A DNA stretch of 45,510 bases, taken from positions 1 through 45,510 of the forward strand of contig JAFDWB010000017.1 in assembly GCA_018268675.1 (NCBI GenBank), written 5' to 3'. Numbering within the stretch: the stretch's first letter is position 1; each line of letters starts with the position of its first letter. This DNA comes from Actinomycetota bacterium (GTDB lineage Bacteria > Actinomycetota > Thermoleophilia > Solirubrobacterales > 70-9). Below the pieces are notes generated by a model. The model was not told where the DNA came from. It saw only the letters and a list, made by a program, of their open reading frames with translations, and did no database searches. Positions 23,804-32,069 of this stretch are shown piece by piece. A program made the position numbers and the translations under genes.

Positions 23804-24913
23804 ATGCACGTCGGCATGGGGTTCTTCTTCCAGGGCGGTGAGGACCGCAGCGACCATGAGGTCTACGCCCAGCAACTCGATTTCCTCGGTGAGGCCGAGG
23901 CGCGAGGCTTCGATTCGATCTGGACCGCGGAGCATCACTTCACGCGGTATCAGATGATGCCCAACCCGATCCAGTTCCTGACCTACGCGGCGGCCAAATC
24001 GGAGCGCGCGAGACTCGGGACGATGGTGATGGTGCTGCCCTGGCACGACCCCGTCCGGGTCGCCGAGGAAGTCGCGTTCCTCGATACCGTCTCGCGGGGT
24101 CGCGTGGTCCTCGGCGTCGGTCGCGGCCTCGGCCCGATCGAGTTCGACAACTTCCGCCTCAAGATGGGCGAGTCGCGCCAGCGCTTCACCGAGTACGCGA
24201 AGGCGATCTCCGACAGCCTCGAGAGCGGCGCGATCGAAGCCGACGGAGAGCTCTACAAGCAGCCGCGCGCCGAGCTGCACCCACCCGCCACCGCCAGCTT
24301 CCGTGGCCGCACCTACGCTGCCGCCGTCTCGCCGGAGTCGGCAGAGATCGTTGCCCGTCTTGGCTACGGGCTGATGTTGATCGCCCAAAAGCCGTGGAGC
24401 ACGGTGCTCGAGGAGACCGAGTCCTACCGCACGCTTTTCCGCGAGCTGAACGGCGAAGAGCCGCCGCAGCCGGTGCTGGTCAACTTCACCGCGGTCGATC
24501 CCGACCCGGCGCGGGCGAAGGAGATGCATGCTGAGTACGCGTTCAGATACTCGGCCTCGGCGGTCGGCCATTACGACTTCACCAACCCGCGGCTGGAGAA
24601 TGTCAACGGCTACGAGTACTACGCGGGCCTGCGGCGCAACATCCAGAAGCACGGCCTGCCTGCCTTCACCCAGTTCCTCGCCGATCTGCAGATGGCGGGC
24701 ACCCCGGACGAACTGGTCGAACAGACGGTCGAACGGGCGCGGGCGCTGAACGCGGGCGGCGTCGTCAACATCTTCGACTTCGGCGGCATGCCATTCGAGG
24801 TCTCGCGCCGTAACGTCGAGGTGTACGTGGAGCAGGTGCTGCCGCGGCTGCACGAGGTCGACACGTTCCGCGACATCTGCAAGCCGATCCCCGAGTCGAC
24901 TCCGGTTGGCTGA
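23804..24913 (+). CDS. LLM-class (bacterial luciferase-like) flavin oxidoreductase
   Basis: A 369-residue TIM-barrel flavoprotein: MHVGMGFFFQGG first strand, FDSIWTAEHHFTRYQMMPNP with the conserved EHHF, LGTMVMVLPWHDPVRVAEE, and LDTVSRGRVVLGVGRG near residue 95-108. These are the motifs of luciferase-like monooxygenases and F420-dependent oxidoreductases; which cofactor is used cannot be told. ATG at 23804 with GAGGAG about 12 bases upstream. It could insert oxygen (for example Baeyer-Villiger-type) or reduce an intermediate. The next gene starts at TTG inside its last codons (TTGGCTGA overlap). Confidence 0.88.
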   Translation: MHVGMGFFFQGGEDRSDHEVYAQQLDFLGEAEARGFDSIWTAEHHFTRYQMMPNPIQFLTYAAAKSERARLGTMVMVLPWHDPVRVAEEVAFLDTVSRGRVVLGVGRGLGPIEFDNFRLKMGESRQRFTEYAKAISDSLESGAIEADGELYKQPRAELHPPATASFRGRTYAAAVSPESAEIVARLGYGLMLIAQKPWSTVLEETESYRTLFRELNGEEPPQPVLVNFTAVDPDPARAKEMHAEYAFRYSASAVGHYDFTNPRLENVNGYEYYAGLRRNIQKHGLPAFTQFLADLQMAGTPDELVEQTVERARALNAGGVVNIFDFGGMPFEVSRRNVEVYVEQVLPRLHEVDTFRDICKPIPESTPVG

Positions 24914-25328
24914 CTCCGGGCGACTCCTCGGCTTCGAGCACATCGGGGTATCGGTTGCCGATCTCGAGGCGATGGTCGCCTGGTACTCGGGTGCCCTCGA
25001 TCTCGAGGTCGAAGGCGACTTCGAGATCGCCGCGCTCGGGGTGCGCGGCTCGGTCCTCTCCAGGGCCGGGTTCAAGGTCGAGCTGATCGAGATGGAGGGG
25101 TCGGCCGGCGACCCGAACGCGGAGCTCGGCCCGGGCGCGGCGCTCTCGCGTCGGGGTCTCGGCCACGTCTGCCTCCGGGTCGCGGGGATCGAGGCCTTCT
25201 ACGAGGTGCTGCTCGCCCGCGGCGCCGTCGCCATGATCGCGCCCCGTCCGTCGCCGCTGCCCGGGTGGAAGTACGCCTACGTCGGCGATCCGGAGGGCAA
25301 CCGGATCGAGCTGATGGAGGCCTCCTGA
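24906..25328 (+). CDS. single-domain VOC protein
   Basis: A 140-residue VOC protein similar in layout to methylmalonyl-CoA epimerase and glyoxalase: FEHIGVSVADLEAMVAWYSGALDLE, ending YVGDPEGNRIELME. Putative metal ligands are His in EHIG, His in GHVCLRV and Glu in IELME. Start is TTG at 24906, overlapping the previous stop by 8 bases. Role may be epimerisation or isomerisation of a CoA-linked or keto intermediate. Confidence 0.8.
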   Translation: MADSGRLLGFEHIGVSVADLEAMVAWYSGALDLEVEGDFEIAALGVRGSVLSRAGFKVELIEMEGSAGDPNAELGPGAALSRRGLGHVCLRVAGIEAFYEVLLARGAVAMIAPRPSPLPGWKYAYVGDPEGNRIELMEAS

Positions 25329-26524
25329 GCAGCGAGGTCCTCGACGGGATGACCGTGGTCGAGGGGTCGGCCTTCGTCGCCGCCCCGCTTGGCGGCATGA
25401 CCCTGGCGCAGAACGGCGCCGATGTGATCCGCTTCGACCAGATCGGTGGCGGCCTCGATTTCGGCCGCTGGCCGCTGGCCGCCGACGGCCAGAGTCTCTT
25501 TTGGGCCGGCATGAACAAGGGCAAGCGCTCGATCCAGCTCGATCTGCGGTCGGATCGCGGCCGCGAGCTGGCCGGGGCGCTGGTCGCCGCGGCGGGCAAC
25601 TTCCTGACCAACTTTCCGGCCCGCGGGTGGCTCGACTTCGAGACGCTGCGGGCACGCCGCGAGGATCTCGTGATGGTGGCCCTGACCGGCAACCCCGACG
25701 GCACCAGCGAGGTCGACTACACGGTGAATCCGGCGACCGGCTTCCCTTGGGCGACCGGGCCGCGCAACATGGCCGAGCCGCTGAACAGCATCCTTCCTGC
25801 CTGGGACATCGCGATGGGCACGTTGGCGGCGTTCGGGCTGCTCGCCGCCGACCGCCATCGCGGCCTCACCGGCCACGGCCGGCTGGTCCGGCTGGCGCTC
25901 TCCGATGTCGCCTTCGCCACCGTCGGCAACCTGGGACGGATCGCCGAGGCGCAGCTCGGCGGTCGCGACCAGCCGAAGGACGGCAACTATCTCTACGGGG
26001 CCTTCGGCCACGATTTCGAGACCCGCGACGGTCGGCGGGTGATGGTGGTGGCGCTGACCGCGCGGCAGTGGCGGGCGCTGCAGGAGGTGACCGGGATCGC
26101 CGGGCCTTGCCGCTCGATCGAAGGCGCCACCGGTCATGACCTGGAGAGCGAGAGCGGCCGGTTCGACGCCCGCGACCTGATCGCCGCGCTGCTTCGTCCC
26201 TGGTTCGCGGCCCGGGACCTCGCCACGGTGCGCGAGCTCCTGGCCGGGGCCGACGTCTCGTGGGGGCCATACCAGACCTTCGGACAGCTGGTCGACGAGG
26301 ATCCGCGCTGCTCGGTCCAGAACCCGCTCTTCGAAGCGGTCGAGCACCGCGGCGTCGGCACCTACCTGACGCCCGGCTCACCGCTTTGGTTCGACGGCAT
26401 CGAGCGGCGCCCGGTGGAGTCGGCGCCGCGGCTCGGCGAGCACACCGAGCCGATCCTCGCCGACCTGCTTGGCCTCTCGGCCGGCGAGATCGGCCGCCTT
26501 TACGACGACCGCGTTGTCGCCTGA
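25325..26524 (+). CDS. CaiB/BaiF-type CoA-transferase, 2-methylfumaryl-CoA isomerase-like
   Basis: A class III CoA-transferase of ~399 residues: VVEGSAFVAAPLGGMTLAQNGADVIRFD, NKGKRSIQLDLRSDRG, NFPARGWLDFETL and GRLVRLALSDVAFATVGNLG. The last block fits the group that includes intramolecular CoA-transferases (mesaconyl-CoA C1-C4). Homology begins at LSSEVLDGMTVVEGS, before the first ATG (25349). In this operon every junction is an NTGA overlap, and here the frame would begin CTG at 25325 in CTGAGC, so a CTG start is proposed; ATG 25349 is the conservative alternative. Ends 3 bases from a convergent gene. Confidence 0.85.
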   Translation: MSSEVLDGMTVVEGSAFVAAPLGGMTLAQNGADVIRFDQIGGGLDFGRWPLAADGQSLFWAGMNKGKRSIQLDLRSDRGRELAGALVAAAGNFLTNFPARGWLDFETLRARREDLVMVALTGNPDGTSEVDYTVNPATGFPWATGPRNMAEPLNSILPAWDIAMGTLAAFGLLAADRHRGLTGHGRLVRLALSDVAFATVGNLGRIAEAQLGGRDQPKDGNYLYGAFGHDFETRDGRRVMVVALTARQWRALQEVTGIAGPCRSIEGATGHDLESESGRFDARDLIAALLRPWFAARDLATVRELLAGADVSWGPYQTFGQLVDEDPRCSVQNPLFEAVEHRGVGTYLTPGSPLWFDGIERRPVESAPRLGEHTEPILADLLGLSAGEIGRLYDDRVVA

Positions 26525-26527
26525 CGC

Positions 26528-27550
26528 TCAGACGAACTCGAAGAGCGTCTTCATGTGGCCACCGTCGCCGGCCGCCATCGCGGCGAATACCGCGGTCGCG
26601 TCCTCGGGACGGTGGACGTGGGTCGCCAGCTCCTCGACTGGCATCCCGGCGGCGATCAGCTCGATCACCGAGCGGATGTCATCGTCGTCGAAGGCGAAGG
26701 TGCCGCGTAGCTCGAGCTCGTGCCAGACCAACATCGGCACGTTTACCTCGGGGAGACCCTCGTAGGCGGCGGCGATCGCCACCACCCTTCCGCCGGAGCG
26801 GGCCATCTGGATCGCGTCGGCGAGGCACTGTGGCGAGTGGTTGGCGACCAGCACGACGTCGAAGCCGACCCCGTCGGTCATCTCCCTGCCCGTCTCGACC
26901 ACCGAGGCGGCGCTCGGATCGACGGTGGCGGCGCCGGTCAGTCGGGTGAGGAGGTCGAGATTGGAAGGCTTCAGATCGGAGACCAGCAGGCGCGCCTCGT
27001 GGACGTGGTGGCAGATCAACGCCGCCAGGGCACCGATCGGCCCGGCGCCGAGCACCGCGACCGACGACCCCTTCGCCGGTTCGGCGCGGCGGACGGCGTG
27101 GTGGGCGACCGAGGTCGGCTCGATCATCGCCCCGGCCCGCCAGTTGACCTGGTCGGGGAGGCGGTGGAGGACTTTGGCCGGCATCGCGATCAGGTCGCTG
27201 AACAGCCCCGGCAGGTCCAGCCCCGGTAGCTTCGCGCTTTCGCATTGGGTCGGCCGGCCCGCGCGGCAGGCGGCGCACTCACCGCAGACGACGAGCGGGC
27301 TGACGAAGACCCGGTCGCCCGGGCCCCAACCGTGGACTGCGGACCCCGTCCGGACGACCTCTCCGGAGACCTCGTGGCCGAGGATCTGCGGCGCCCGGCG
27401 GAGGAAATGGTTGTTGGCGTACACAGACATGTCGGTGCCGCAGATGCCGCCGGCCTGCACTCGGACGAGGACCTCGTCGGCACCTGGCTCGGGCTCGGGG
27501 AGGTCGCGCAGCTCGACCTCGTAGCCGTCGTTGAGATAGATCGCCCTCAC
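26528..27550 (-). CDS. zinc-dependent alcohol dehydrogenase (threonine dehydrogenase-like MDR)
   Basis: A 340-residue MDR dehydrogenase. Catalytic zinc: Cys in GGICGTDMSVY and GHEVSGEVV; structural zinc: CGECAACRAGRPTQC; cofactor loop: VAVLGAGPIGALAAL. Start is GTG at 27550 in a GTGA overlap with the luciferase-like gene upstream on this strand; the frame remains open further but overlaps that gene. It probably oxidises a secondary alcohol. Forms a two-gene operon with 27547-28686. Confidence 0.9.
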   Translation of the reverse strand: MRAIYLNDGYEVELRDLPEPEPGADEVLVRVQAGGICGTDMSVYANNHFLRRAPQILGHEVSGEVVRTGSAVHGWGPGDRVFVSPLVVCGECAACRAGRPTQCESAKLPGLDLPGLFSDLIAMPAKVLHRLPDQVNWRAGAMIEPTSVAHHAVRRAEPAKGSSVAVLGAGPIGALAALICHHVHEARLLVSDLKPSNLDLLTRLTGAATVDPSAASVVETGREMTDGVGFDVVLVANHSPQCLADAIQMARSGGRVVAIAAAYEGLPEVNVPMLVWHELELRGTFAFDDDDIRSVIELIAAGMPVEELATHVHRPEDATAVFAAMAAGDGGHMKTLFEFV

Positions 27551-28686
27551 CCGCGCAGCCCGGCTTCGGTGAGCAGCGGCAGCACCCGCTCGCCGAAGTA
27601 GTCGAGTTCCTCGTTCCAGTTGAGGAAGCCGAGCATCACCCCGTCCATCCCCGCCTGGTTGATCTGCCCGAGCTGCTCGACGACCTGTTCGGGGGTGCCG
27701 ACGACGCGCGCCGCGCCCGCCCCGGCGACGAAGAATTCGGCCAACGGGCCGTGCATCTGCTCGTTGAAGGAGCCGCTCTCGACTCCGAGGACCGACATCC
27801 AGTTGTGGGCGGCGCGCCAGTCGGCCATGTCGATGATCTGCTGGTGGACGGCCTGTGCCTCCTCCTCGGTGTCGCGGCAGATGACCAGGCCGTAGGTCAG
27901 CACGCCGATGTCGCGGCCGTGCTCCTCGTTGGCGACCCGCTTGATCTCGCGGGTGTAGTTGCGCGCCCCTTCGAGGTCGGCGAACGAGCTGAAGTTGAAG
28001 TCGGCGTGGCGGGCCGCCCAGGCGCCGCCGGTGGGGGAGTTGCCGGCGTTGAGGATCGGCGGCCGCGGCTGGATCGGCTTCGGCCGTGCCTGGGCGTCCT
28101 TCAACTGCAGGAAGCGACCGTCGAAATCGAAGTGCTCGCTCTCCGACCAGAGCCGGTCGACGACGTCGATCCACTCGGAGCCGTATTCGTAACGGGTCTC
28201 GTGGTCGCGCTGCTGGACCCCGAACATCTCGAACTCGGGCACCAGCCAACCCATCACGACGTTCATCCCGAACCGCCCGGCGGAGACGCTGTCGATCGTC
28301 GCCCCGGCCTTGGCGGCGACGATCGGGTGGACGATCGGCGCGTGCACGGTGGCGAAGGTCATGATGTTCTCCGTGCTGGCCGCCATCGCCGAGGCGTAGG
28401 TGAAGGTCTCGTAGTTCTCGCCGAGGAAGTCCATCTCACCGCCGACCCCGCGCCAGCGGGCCACCGGGATGTAGGCCTCGAAGTCGAGCGCATCGGCCTT
28501 CCGTGCCAGCTTCAGGTGGTAGTCCCAGTCGATCGTCCAACTGCTCGGCGCCTGGGAGATGATCATCCCGCCGCTGCAGTTCATCGAGAACAGCCCGAGC
28601 TTCAGCTTCTTCTCGTTGTAGAGCGGGACGTTGAGGCGTCGGTACTCGGCGAGCTCTTCCCGCTCACTCTGCTTGGTCGATGGCAC
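27547..28686 (-). CDS. LLM-class flavin oxidoreductase, RutA/SfnG-like monooxygenase
   Basis: A ~379-residue luciferase-like protein: LKLGLFSMNCSGG first strand, ADALDFEAYIPVARWRG, FATVHAPIVHPIVAAK, IDSVSAGRFGMNVVMGW, and PPILNAGNSPTG. The N[VI]V.GW and AG.S.TG motifs are those of FMN-dependent group C monooxygenases such as RutA and SfnG, which cleave C-N or C-S/C-C bonds. GTG at 28686 is preferred over TTG at 28719 because GGAGGAGGG lies just upstream of it. The promoter element sits at 28720-28728. Its stop overlaps the dehydrogenase start. Confidence 0.88.
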   Translation of the reverse strand: MPSTKQSEREELAEYRRLNVPLYNEKKLKLGLFSMNCSGGMIISQAPSSWTIDWDYHLKLARKADALDFEAYIPVARWRGVGGEMDFLGENYETFTYASAMAASTENIMTFATVHAPIVHPIVAAKAGATIDSVSAGRFGMNVVMGWLVPEFEMFGVQQRDHETRYEYGSEWIDVVDRLWSESEHFDFDGRFLQLKDAQARPKPIQPRPPILNAGNSPTGGAWAARHADFNFSSFADLEGARNYTREIKRVANEEHGRDIGVLTYGLVICRDTEEEAQAVHQQIIDMADWRAAHNWMSVLGVESGSFNEQMHGPLAEFFVAGAGAARVVGTPEQVVEQLGQINQAGMDGVMLGFLNWNEELDYFGERVLPLLTEAGLRG

Positions 28687-28719
28687 AATCCCTCCTCCGG
28701 GTTCGGTCGACGGCGACAA

Positions 28720-28728
28720 AATCTACTC
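28720..28728 (-). promoter_or_regulatory. GAGTAGATT element before the RutA-like gene
   Basis: On the minus strand GAGTAGATT includes TAGATT (28725-28720), a plausible -10 box about 34 bases before the GTG start, and GAGTAGA matches the block at 7651-7657. It overlaps the last codons and the TAG stop of the epoxide hydrolase upstream. Confidence 0.4.
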
Positions 28729-29736
28729 TGGGTTCGGTTTTTGGTCAAGCAGGTCGGCGCAGAAGGAGGAGACCGCGCGGTTCAGCACGTCGGCCCGCTC
28801 CCACTGCACGAAGTGGCCGCTTTCGCCGACCAGGTAAGGGCCGACGCGGCGCCGCAGGGCGACCTCCATCCGGCGCGGGTAGTTGGGGCCGACGATTTCG
28901 TCTTCGACTCCGTAGAGGATCAGCGAGGGGGTCGAGAGATTGGGCTCGGCCAGTCGCGGGACGGCGGAGCGGAGCTCACGGTTTACGCCGGCCTCGTAGT
29001 AGCCGAGGCCGGCGCGGAAGCGCGCCGCGTCGGCGAACGGCGCGGCGAGGAAGGCGGCCGCGGAGCCGTCGACGTTGCCCTCTCCGGCGAGGTGACGGAC
29101 CGGGTGGTCGGGCCGCCAACGCCGGCCGCGCAGGAAGGTTTCGACATATCCCACCCGGGCCTCGGGCGAGTCGAGTTCGGCTACCAGCGCATCGGCTTCG
29201 GCGCCGTGGACGTGGAGGTGATCGGAGACCGCGGCGATCTCCTCGAACTGGCTGCCCGCGATCCCCGCCTCCTCGTATTCGGTCGGTAGGTGCGGACTGA
29301 GGCCGTTGAAGACGACCTGGCGGAGGACCAGGTCGGGGCGGCTGAGCGCGAGGTGCTGGACGACCGCCGAGCCGACGTCGCCGCCGACCAGGACGCAGCG
29401 CCGGTGGCCGAGGGCCGCCAGCAGCGCTGCGATGTCGCCCGCCGAGGCCGGAATGTCGGCGAACTCGCGCGGGCCGGGGGGGACCGAAGAGTCGCCGAAG
29501 CCGCGGGCGTCGGGCACGATCACCTCGAACCCGGCTGCCGCCAGTGGTTCGATGTTCCGCCACCAGAGGCGCTTCGAGCCTGGCCAGCCGTGGACGAGGA
29601 CGACGGGCAGTCCACCGACGCCCTCGCGGTGAAAAGCGATCTCGGTGCCGTCGGCGAGTCGCTCGCGGTGGGTCGGGAAGTGACTCGGATCGAGCGGCGG
29701 AGAGGGGATCTCGTGTCGCATTCGGAGGGGCGTCAA
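28723..29736 (-). CDS. epoxide hydrolase, alpha/beta-hydrolase fold
   Basis: A 337-residue protein with VHGWPGSKRLWW (HGxP), GFGDSS, the nucleophile Asp in VGGDVGSAVVQHL (GGD in place of the usual GHD), and the catalytic His in GESGHFVQWERAD. The cap domain is present. Start is TTG at 29736, preceded by GGAGG at 8 bases and by a 26-codon ORF ending one base before; ATG at 29721 is the alternative. It differs strongly from the epoxide hydrolase at 5799, so the two are not a recent duplication. Likely opens an epoxide made by an oxygenase of this region. Confidence 0.86.
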   Translation of the reverse strand: MTPLRMRHEIPSPPLDPSHFPTHRERLADGTEIAFHREGVGGLPVVLVHGWPGSKRLWWRNIEPLAAAGFEVIVPDARGFGDSSVPPGPREFADIPASAGDIAALLAALGHRRCVLVGGDVGSAVVQHLALSRPDLVLRQVVFNGLSPHLPTEYEEAGIAGSQFEEIAAVSDHLHVHGAEADALVAELDSPEARVGYVETFLRGRRWRPDHPVRHLAGEGNVDGSAAAFLAAPFADAARFRAGLGYYEAGVNRELRSAVPRLAEPNLSTPSLILYGVEDEIVGPNYPRRMEVALRRRVGPYLVGESGHFVQWERADVLNRAVSSFCADLLDQKPNPE

Positions 29737-29737
29737 C

Positions 29738-29818
29738 TCATTCGCCTCCGGCGCCGAAGAAGTCGCCCAGGATCGTCGCCACCTCGCCGGACTGTCGCAG
29801 TGTCTCGCACCCTGACAT
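29738..29818 (-). CDS. possible 26-residue leaderless micro-ORF
   Basis: ATG at 29818 opens a 26-codon frame (MSGCETLRQSGEVATILGDF and six more residues) whose TGA ends one base before the TTG of the epoxide hydrolase. TAGGTT lies at -14 to -9 from the ATG, as expected for a leaderless message. There is no recognisable domain. It may be a coupling leader peptide for the hydrolase, the tail of a lost gene, or chance. Confidence 0.3.
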   Translation of the reverse strand: MSGCETLRQSGEVATILGDFFGAGGE

Positions 29819-29826
29819 CGCCTTGG

Positions 29827-29863
29827 AACCTAACGCATTTTCTGGAGCAAATTAGATTACCCT
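29827..29863. promoter_or_regulatory. divergent promoter/operator for the MFS gene (plus) and epoxide hydrolase unit (minus)
   Basis: ATTAGATTAC (29851-29860) runs into TACCCT (29858-29863), a TANNNT box 8 bases before the ATG at 29871, again with no ribosome site. On the minus strand TAGGTT (29832-29827) faces the micro-ORF. The AGATTA core is shared with the elements at 5778 and 7643. Confidence 0.55.
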
Positions 29864-29870
29864 GGGCACG

Positions 29871-31316
29871 ATGGAAGATTCCTTGACCGTCGGGGCGACG
29901 GGGAAGAAGCTGATCGCTGTCGCCTGCGCCGCCCAGTTCATGGCGATGCTCGATGTCGCGATCGTCAACATTGCACTGCCTTCGATCCGTACCCAACTGG
30001 GCTTCACCGATGCCGGCCTGCAGTGGGTGGTCAACGCCTACACGTTGGCCCTGGCCGGCTGCCTGATGCTCGGCGGCCGGGCCGGCGACCTGCTCGGCCG
30101 GCGGACCGTCTTTCTCGCCGGCATCGGCCTCTTCACCCTCTCCTCGCTCGGCTGCGCGCTCGCCGACTCGAGCGGCAGGCTGATCGCCGCGCGGGCCGTG
30201 CAGGGGGTCGGCGGGGCGATCGTCTCTCCGGCCAGTCTGGCGATCCTCTCCTCGAGCTTTCCCGAAGGCCACGCGCGGAATCGCGCGCTCAGCGCCTGGG
30301 CGGCGATGTCGGGTTTCGGCGGCAGTGTCGGGATGCTGCTCGGCGGTGTCCTCACGCAGGCCTTCGGTTGGCCCGCGATCTTCCTGATCAACGTCCCCGC
30401 CGGAATCCTCGTCCTCGCCTTCGCGGTCGGGACGATCCCCGCCGACGGCCCGCGGCCGGCCGGGCGCCGGTTCGACGTGCCGGGCGCGGCGCTGATCACC
30501 GCGGGCCTCTCGCTCCTGGTACTCGGGATCGTCCGCAGCGAGGCGCTCGGTTGGGGCTCGCTCGGAGTGCTCCTGCCCCTTGCCGCGGGCCTGGCGCTGC
30601 TCGTCGTCTTCGGCCTGGTCGAGTGGCACTGGGCGAGCGACCCGCTGGTGCCGCCGCGGGTCCTCCGCGATCCGCAGCTGCGCTCGGCGAACCTGATCGT
30701 GATCCTGCTCTTCCTCGGCGGCTTCTCGATGTGGTATTTCCTCTCGCTCTACCTGCAGCAGGTGCGCGGCGCCGACGCGCTCGAAGCTGGACTTTCCTTC
30801 CTGCCGTTGACCCTTGCCGTGTTCGCCTCGACGACGACGGCGCCGCGGGCGATCCGCGCCCTCGGCGTGCGCACCGTGCTCTGTCTCGGGCTTTGCGGCG
30901 TCGGTGCCGGGTTGCTCATCTTGACCGGGGTCTCGCCCGCCGGCAGCTACGTCACCGATGTCCTGCCGGGCGGCATCGTTGCCACGGTCGGCCTCGGCTT
31001 CGCTCTGGTGGCGGCGACGATCGCCGCGCTGGAGGGCGCCGAGGCGGACGAGGCTGGGCTCGTCTCCGGCATTCTCAACACCTCGCGCCTGGTCGGCGGG
31101 GCGCTCGGGCTGGCCGGCTTCGCCACGCTCGCCACCAGCCGCACCGACAGCCTCCTGGCCGGTGGCTCGAATGCCCTCGAGGCACTCAGCGGCGGCTACT
31201 CGGCCGCCTTCCTCGCGGGCGGCATTGCCAGCCTCGTCGCTGCGGGCCTCGCGCTGCTGCTGATCCGCACGAGCCCGGCGGCCGACCAGGCGCTGCTCGA
31301 TCGGGTGGAGATATGA
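29871..31316 (+). CDS. MFS drug-efflux-type transporter (DHA2, 14 TM)
   Basis: A 481-residue EmrB/QacA-type transporter. LDVAIVNIALPSI in helix 1, GGRAGDLLGRRTVF (motif A), the R..QGVGGAIVSPASLAIL segment (motif B) and GSVGMLLGGVL (motif C) are clear, and about 14 hydrophobic helices fit the length. Located in the cytoplasmic membrane, driven by protons. Within a catabolic region it may export a toxic intermediate or import substrate. The start is leaderless with the AGATTA element directly upstream. It overlaps the hydrolase gene by ATGA. Confidence 0.92.
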   Translation: MEDSLTVGATGKKLIAVACAAQFMAMLDVAIVNIALPSIRTQLGFTDAGLQWVVNAYTLALAGCLMLGGRAGDLLGRRTVFLAGIGLFTLSSLGCALADSSGRLIAARAVQGVGGAIVSPASLAILSSSFPEGHARNRALSAWAAMSGFGGSVGMLLGGVLTQAFGWPAIFLINVPAGILVLAFAVGTIPADGPRPAGRRFDVPGAALITAGLSLLVLGIVRSEALGWGSLGVLLPLAAGLALLVVFGLVEWHWASDPLVPPRVLRDPQLRSANLIVILLFLGGFSMWYFLSLYLQQVRGADALEAGLSFLPLTLAVFASTTTAPRAIRALGVRTVLCLGLCGVGAGLLILTGVSPAGSYVTDVLPGGIVATVGLGFALVAATIAALEGAEADEAGLVSGILNTSRLVGGALGLAGFATLATSRTDSLLAGGSNALEALSGGYSAAFLAGGIASLVAAGLALLLIRTSPAADQALLDRVEI

Positions 31317-32068
31317 GCGGCGCGCTCGGCTTCAGCCTGCGCGAGGGCGGCTCCGGCCGCCCCTGCCTGGTCCTTCACGGCGGCGGCGGGCCGGTGACCG
31401 TCGCACCGCTCTCGCGGGCACTGTCGCGGACGATGCGCACGCTGACTCCGACCCACCCCGGCTGGGACGGTGAACTGCCCGAGGGGATCAGCCAGATCGC
31501 CGACCTCGCCGCCCTCTACGGACGCCACCTCGCGACCGCCGACCTCGAGGACGTGGTCGTGATCGGCTCCTCGCTCGGCGGCTGGATCGCTGCCGAGCTG
31601 TGCCTCGGTGTGGAGGCCGCCCGGATCACCGACCTGGTCCTGATCGACGCGGTGGGGATCGCGGTCGAGGGTGAGACCCTGGCCGATTTCTTCGCCCTCG
31701 ACGCCCGCGGCGTCGCCGAGCACTCCTTCCACGACGCCGACCGTTTCTACGTCGACCCGGAGTCGCTCAGTACGGAGCAGCGCCGGCGGGGCCGCGATGG
31801 GATCGAGGCGATGAGGGCGCTGGTCGGCGATCCCTACCTTCACGACCCCGGCCTCCGTGACCGCCTCGCGGGGATCGCCGTGCCGACCTTGGTCATCTGG
31901 GGCGAAGACGATCGGATCGCCTCCGCCGCTTACGGGCGCGCCTACGCCGCGTCGATCCCCGGGGCCCGTTTCGAGCCGGTCCGCGAGTGCGGCCACGTGC
32001 CGCAGCTCGAGCGCCCCGAGGAGACGCTGGCCCTGATCGAGCGGTTCCTCGACCGGGGCCGGGCCTGA
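31313..32068 (+). CDS. alpha/beta hydrolase
   Basis: A 251-residue hydrolase: LVLHGGGGPVTVAPL oxyanion loop, Ser nucleophile in VIGSSLGGWIAAEL near residue 84, Asp in IWGEDDRIAS and His in ECGHVPQLERPEE. The layout resembles MhpC/BphD-type C-C hydrolases and esterases; two acidic/serine features common to both groups prevent a choice. Coupled to the transporter by ATGA. Its stop lies 1 base from the stop of the convergent thiolase. Confidence 0.86.
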   Translation: MSGALGFSLREGGSGRPCLVLHGGGGPVTVAPLSRALSRTMRTLTPTHPGWDGELPEGISQIADLAALYGRHLATADLEDVVVIGSSLGGWIAAELCLGVEAARITDLVLIDAVGIAVEGETLADFFALDARGVAEHSFHDADRFYVDPESLSTEQRRRGRDGIEAMRALVGDPYLHDPGLRDRLAGIAVPTLVIWGEDDRIASAAYGRAYAASIPGARFEPVRECGHVPQLERPEETLALIERFLDRGRA

Positions 32069-32069
32069 A

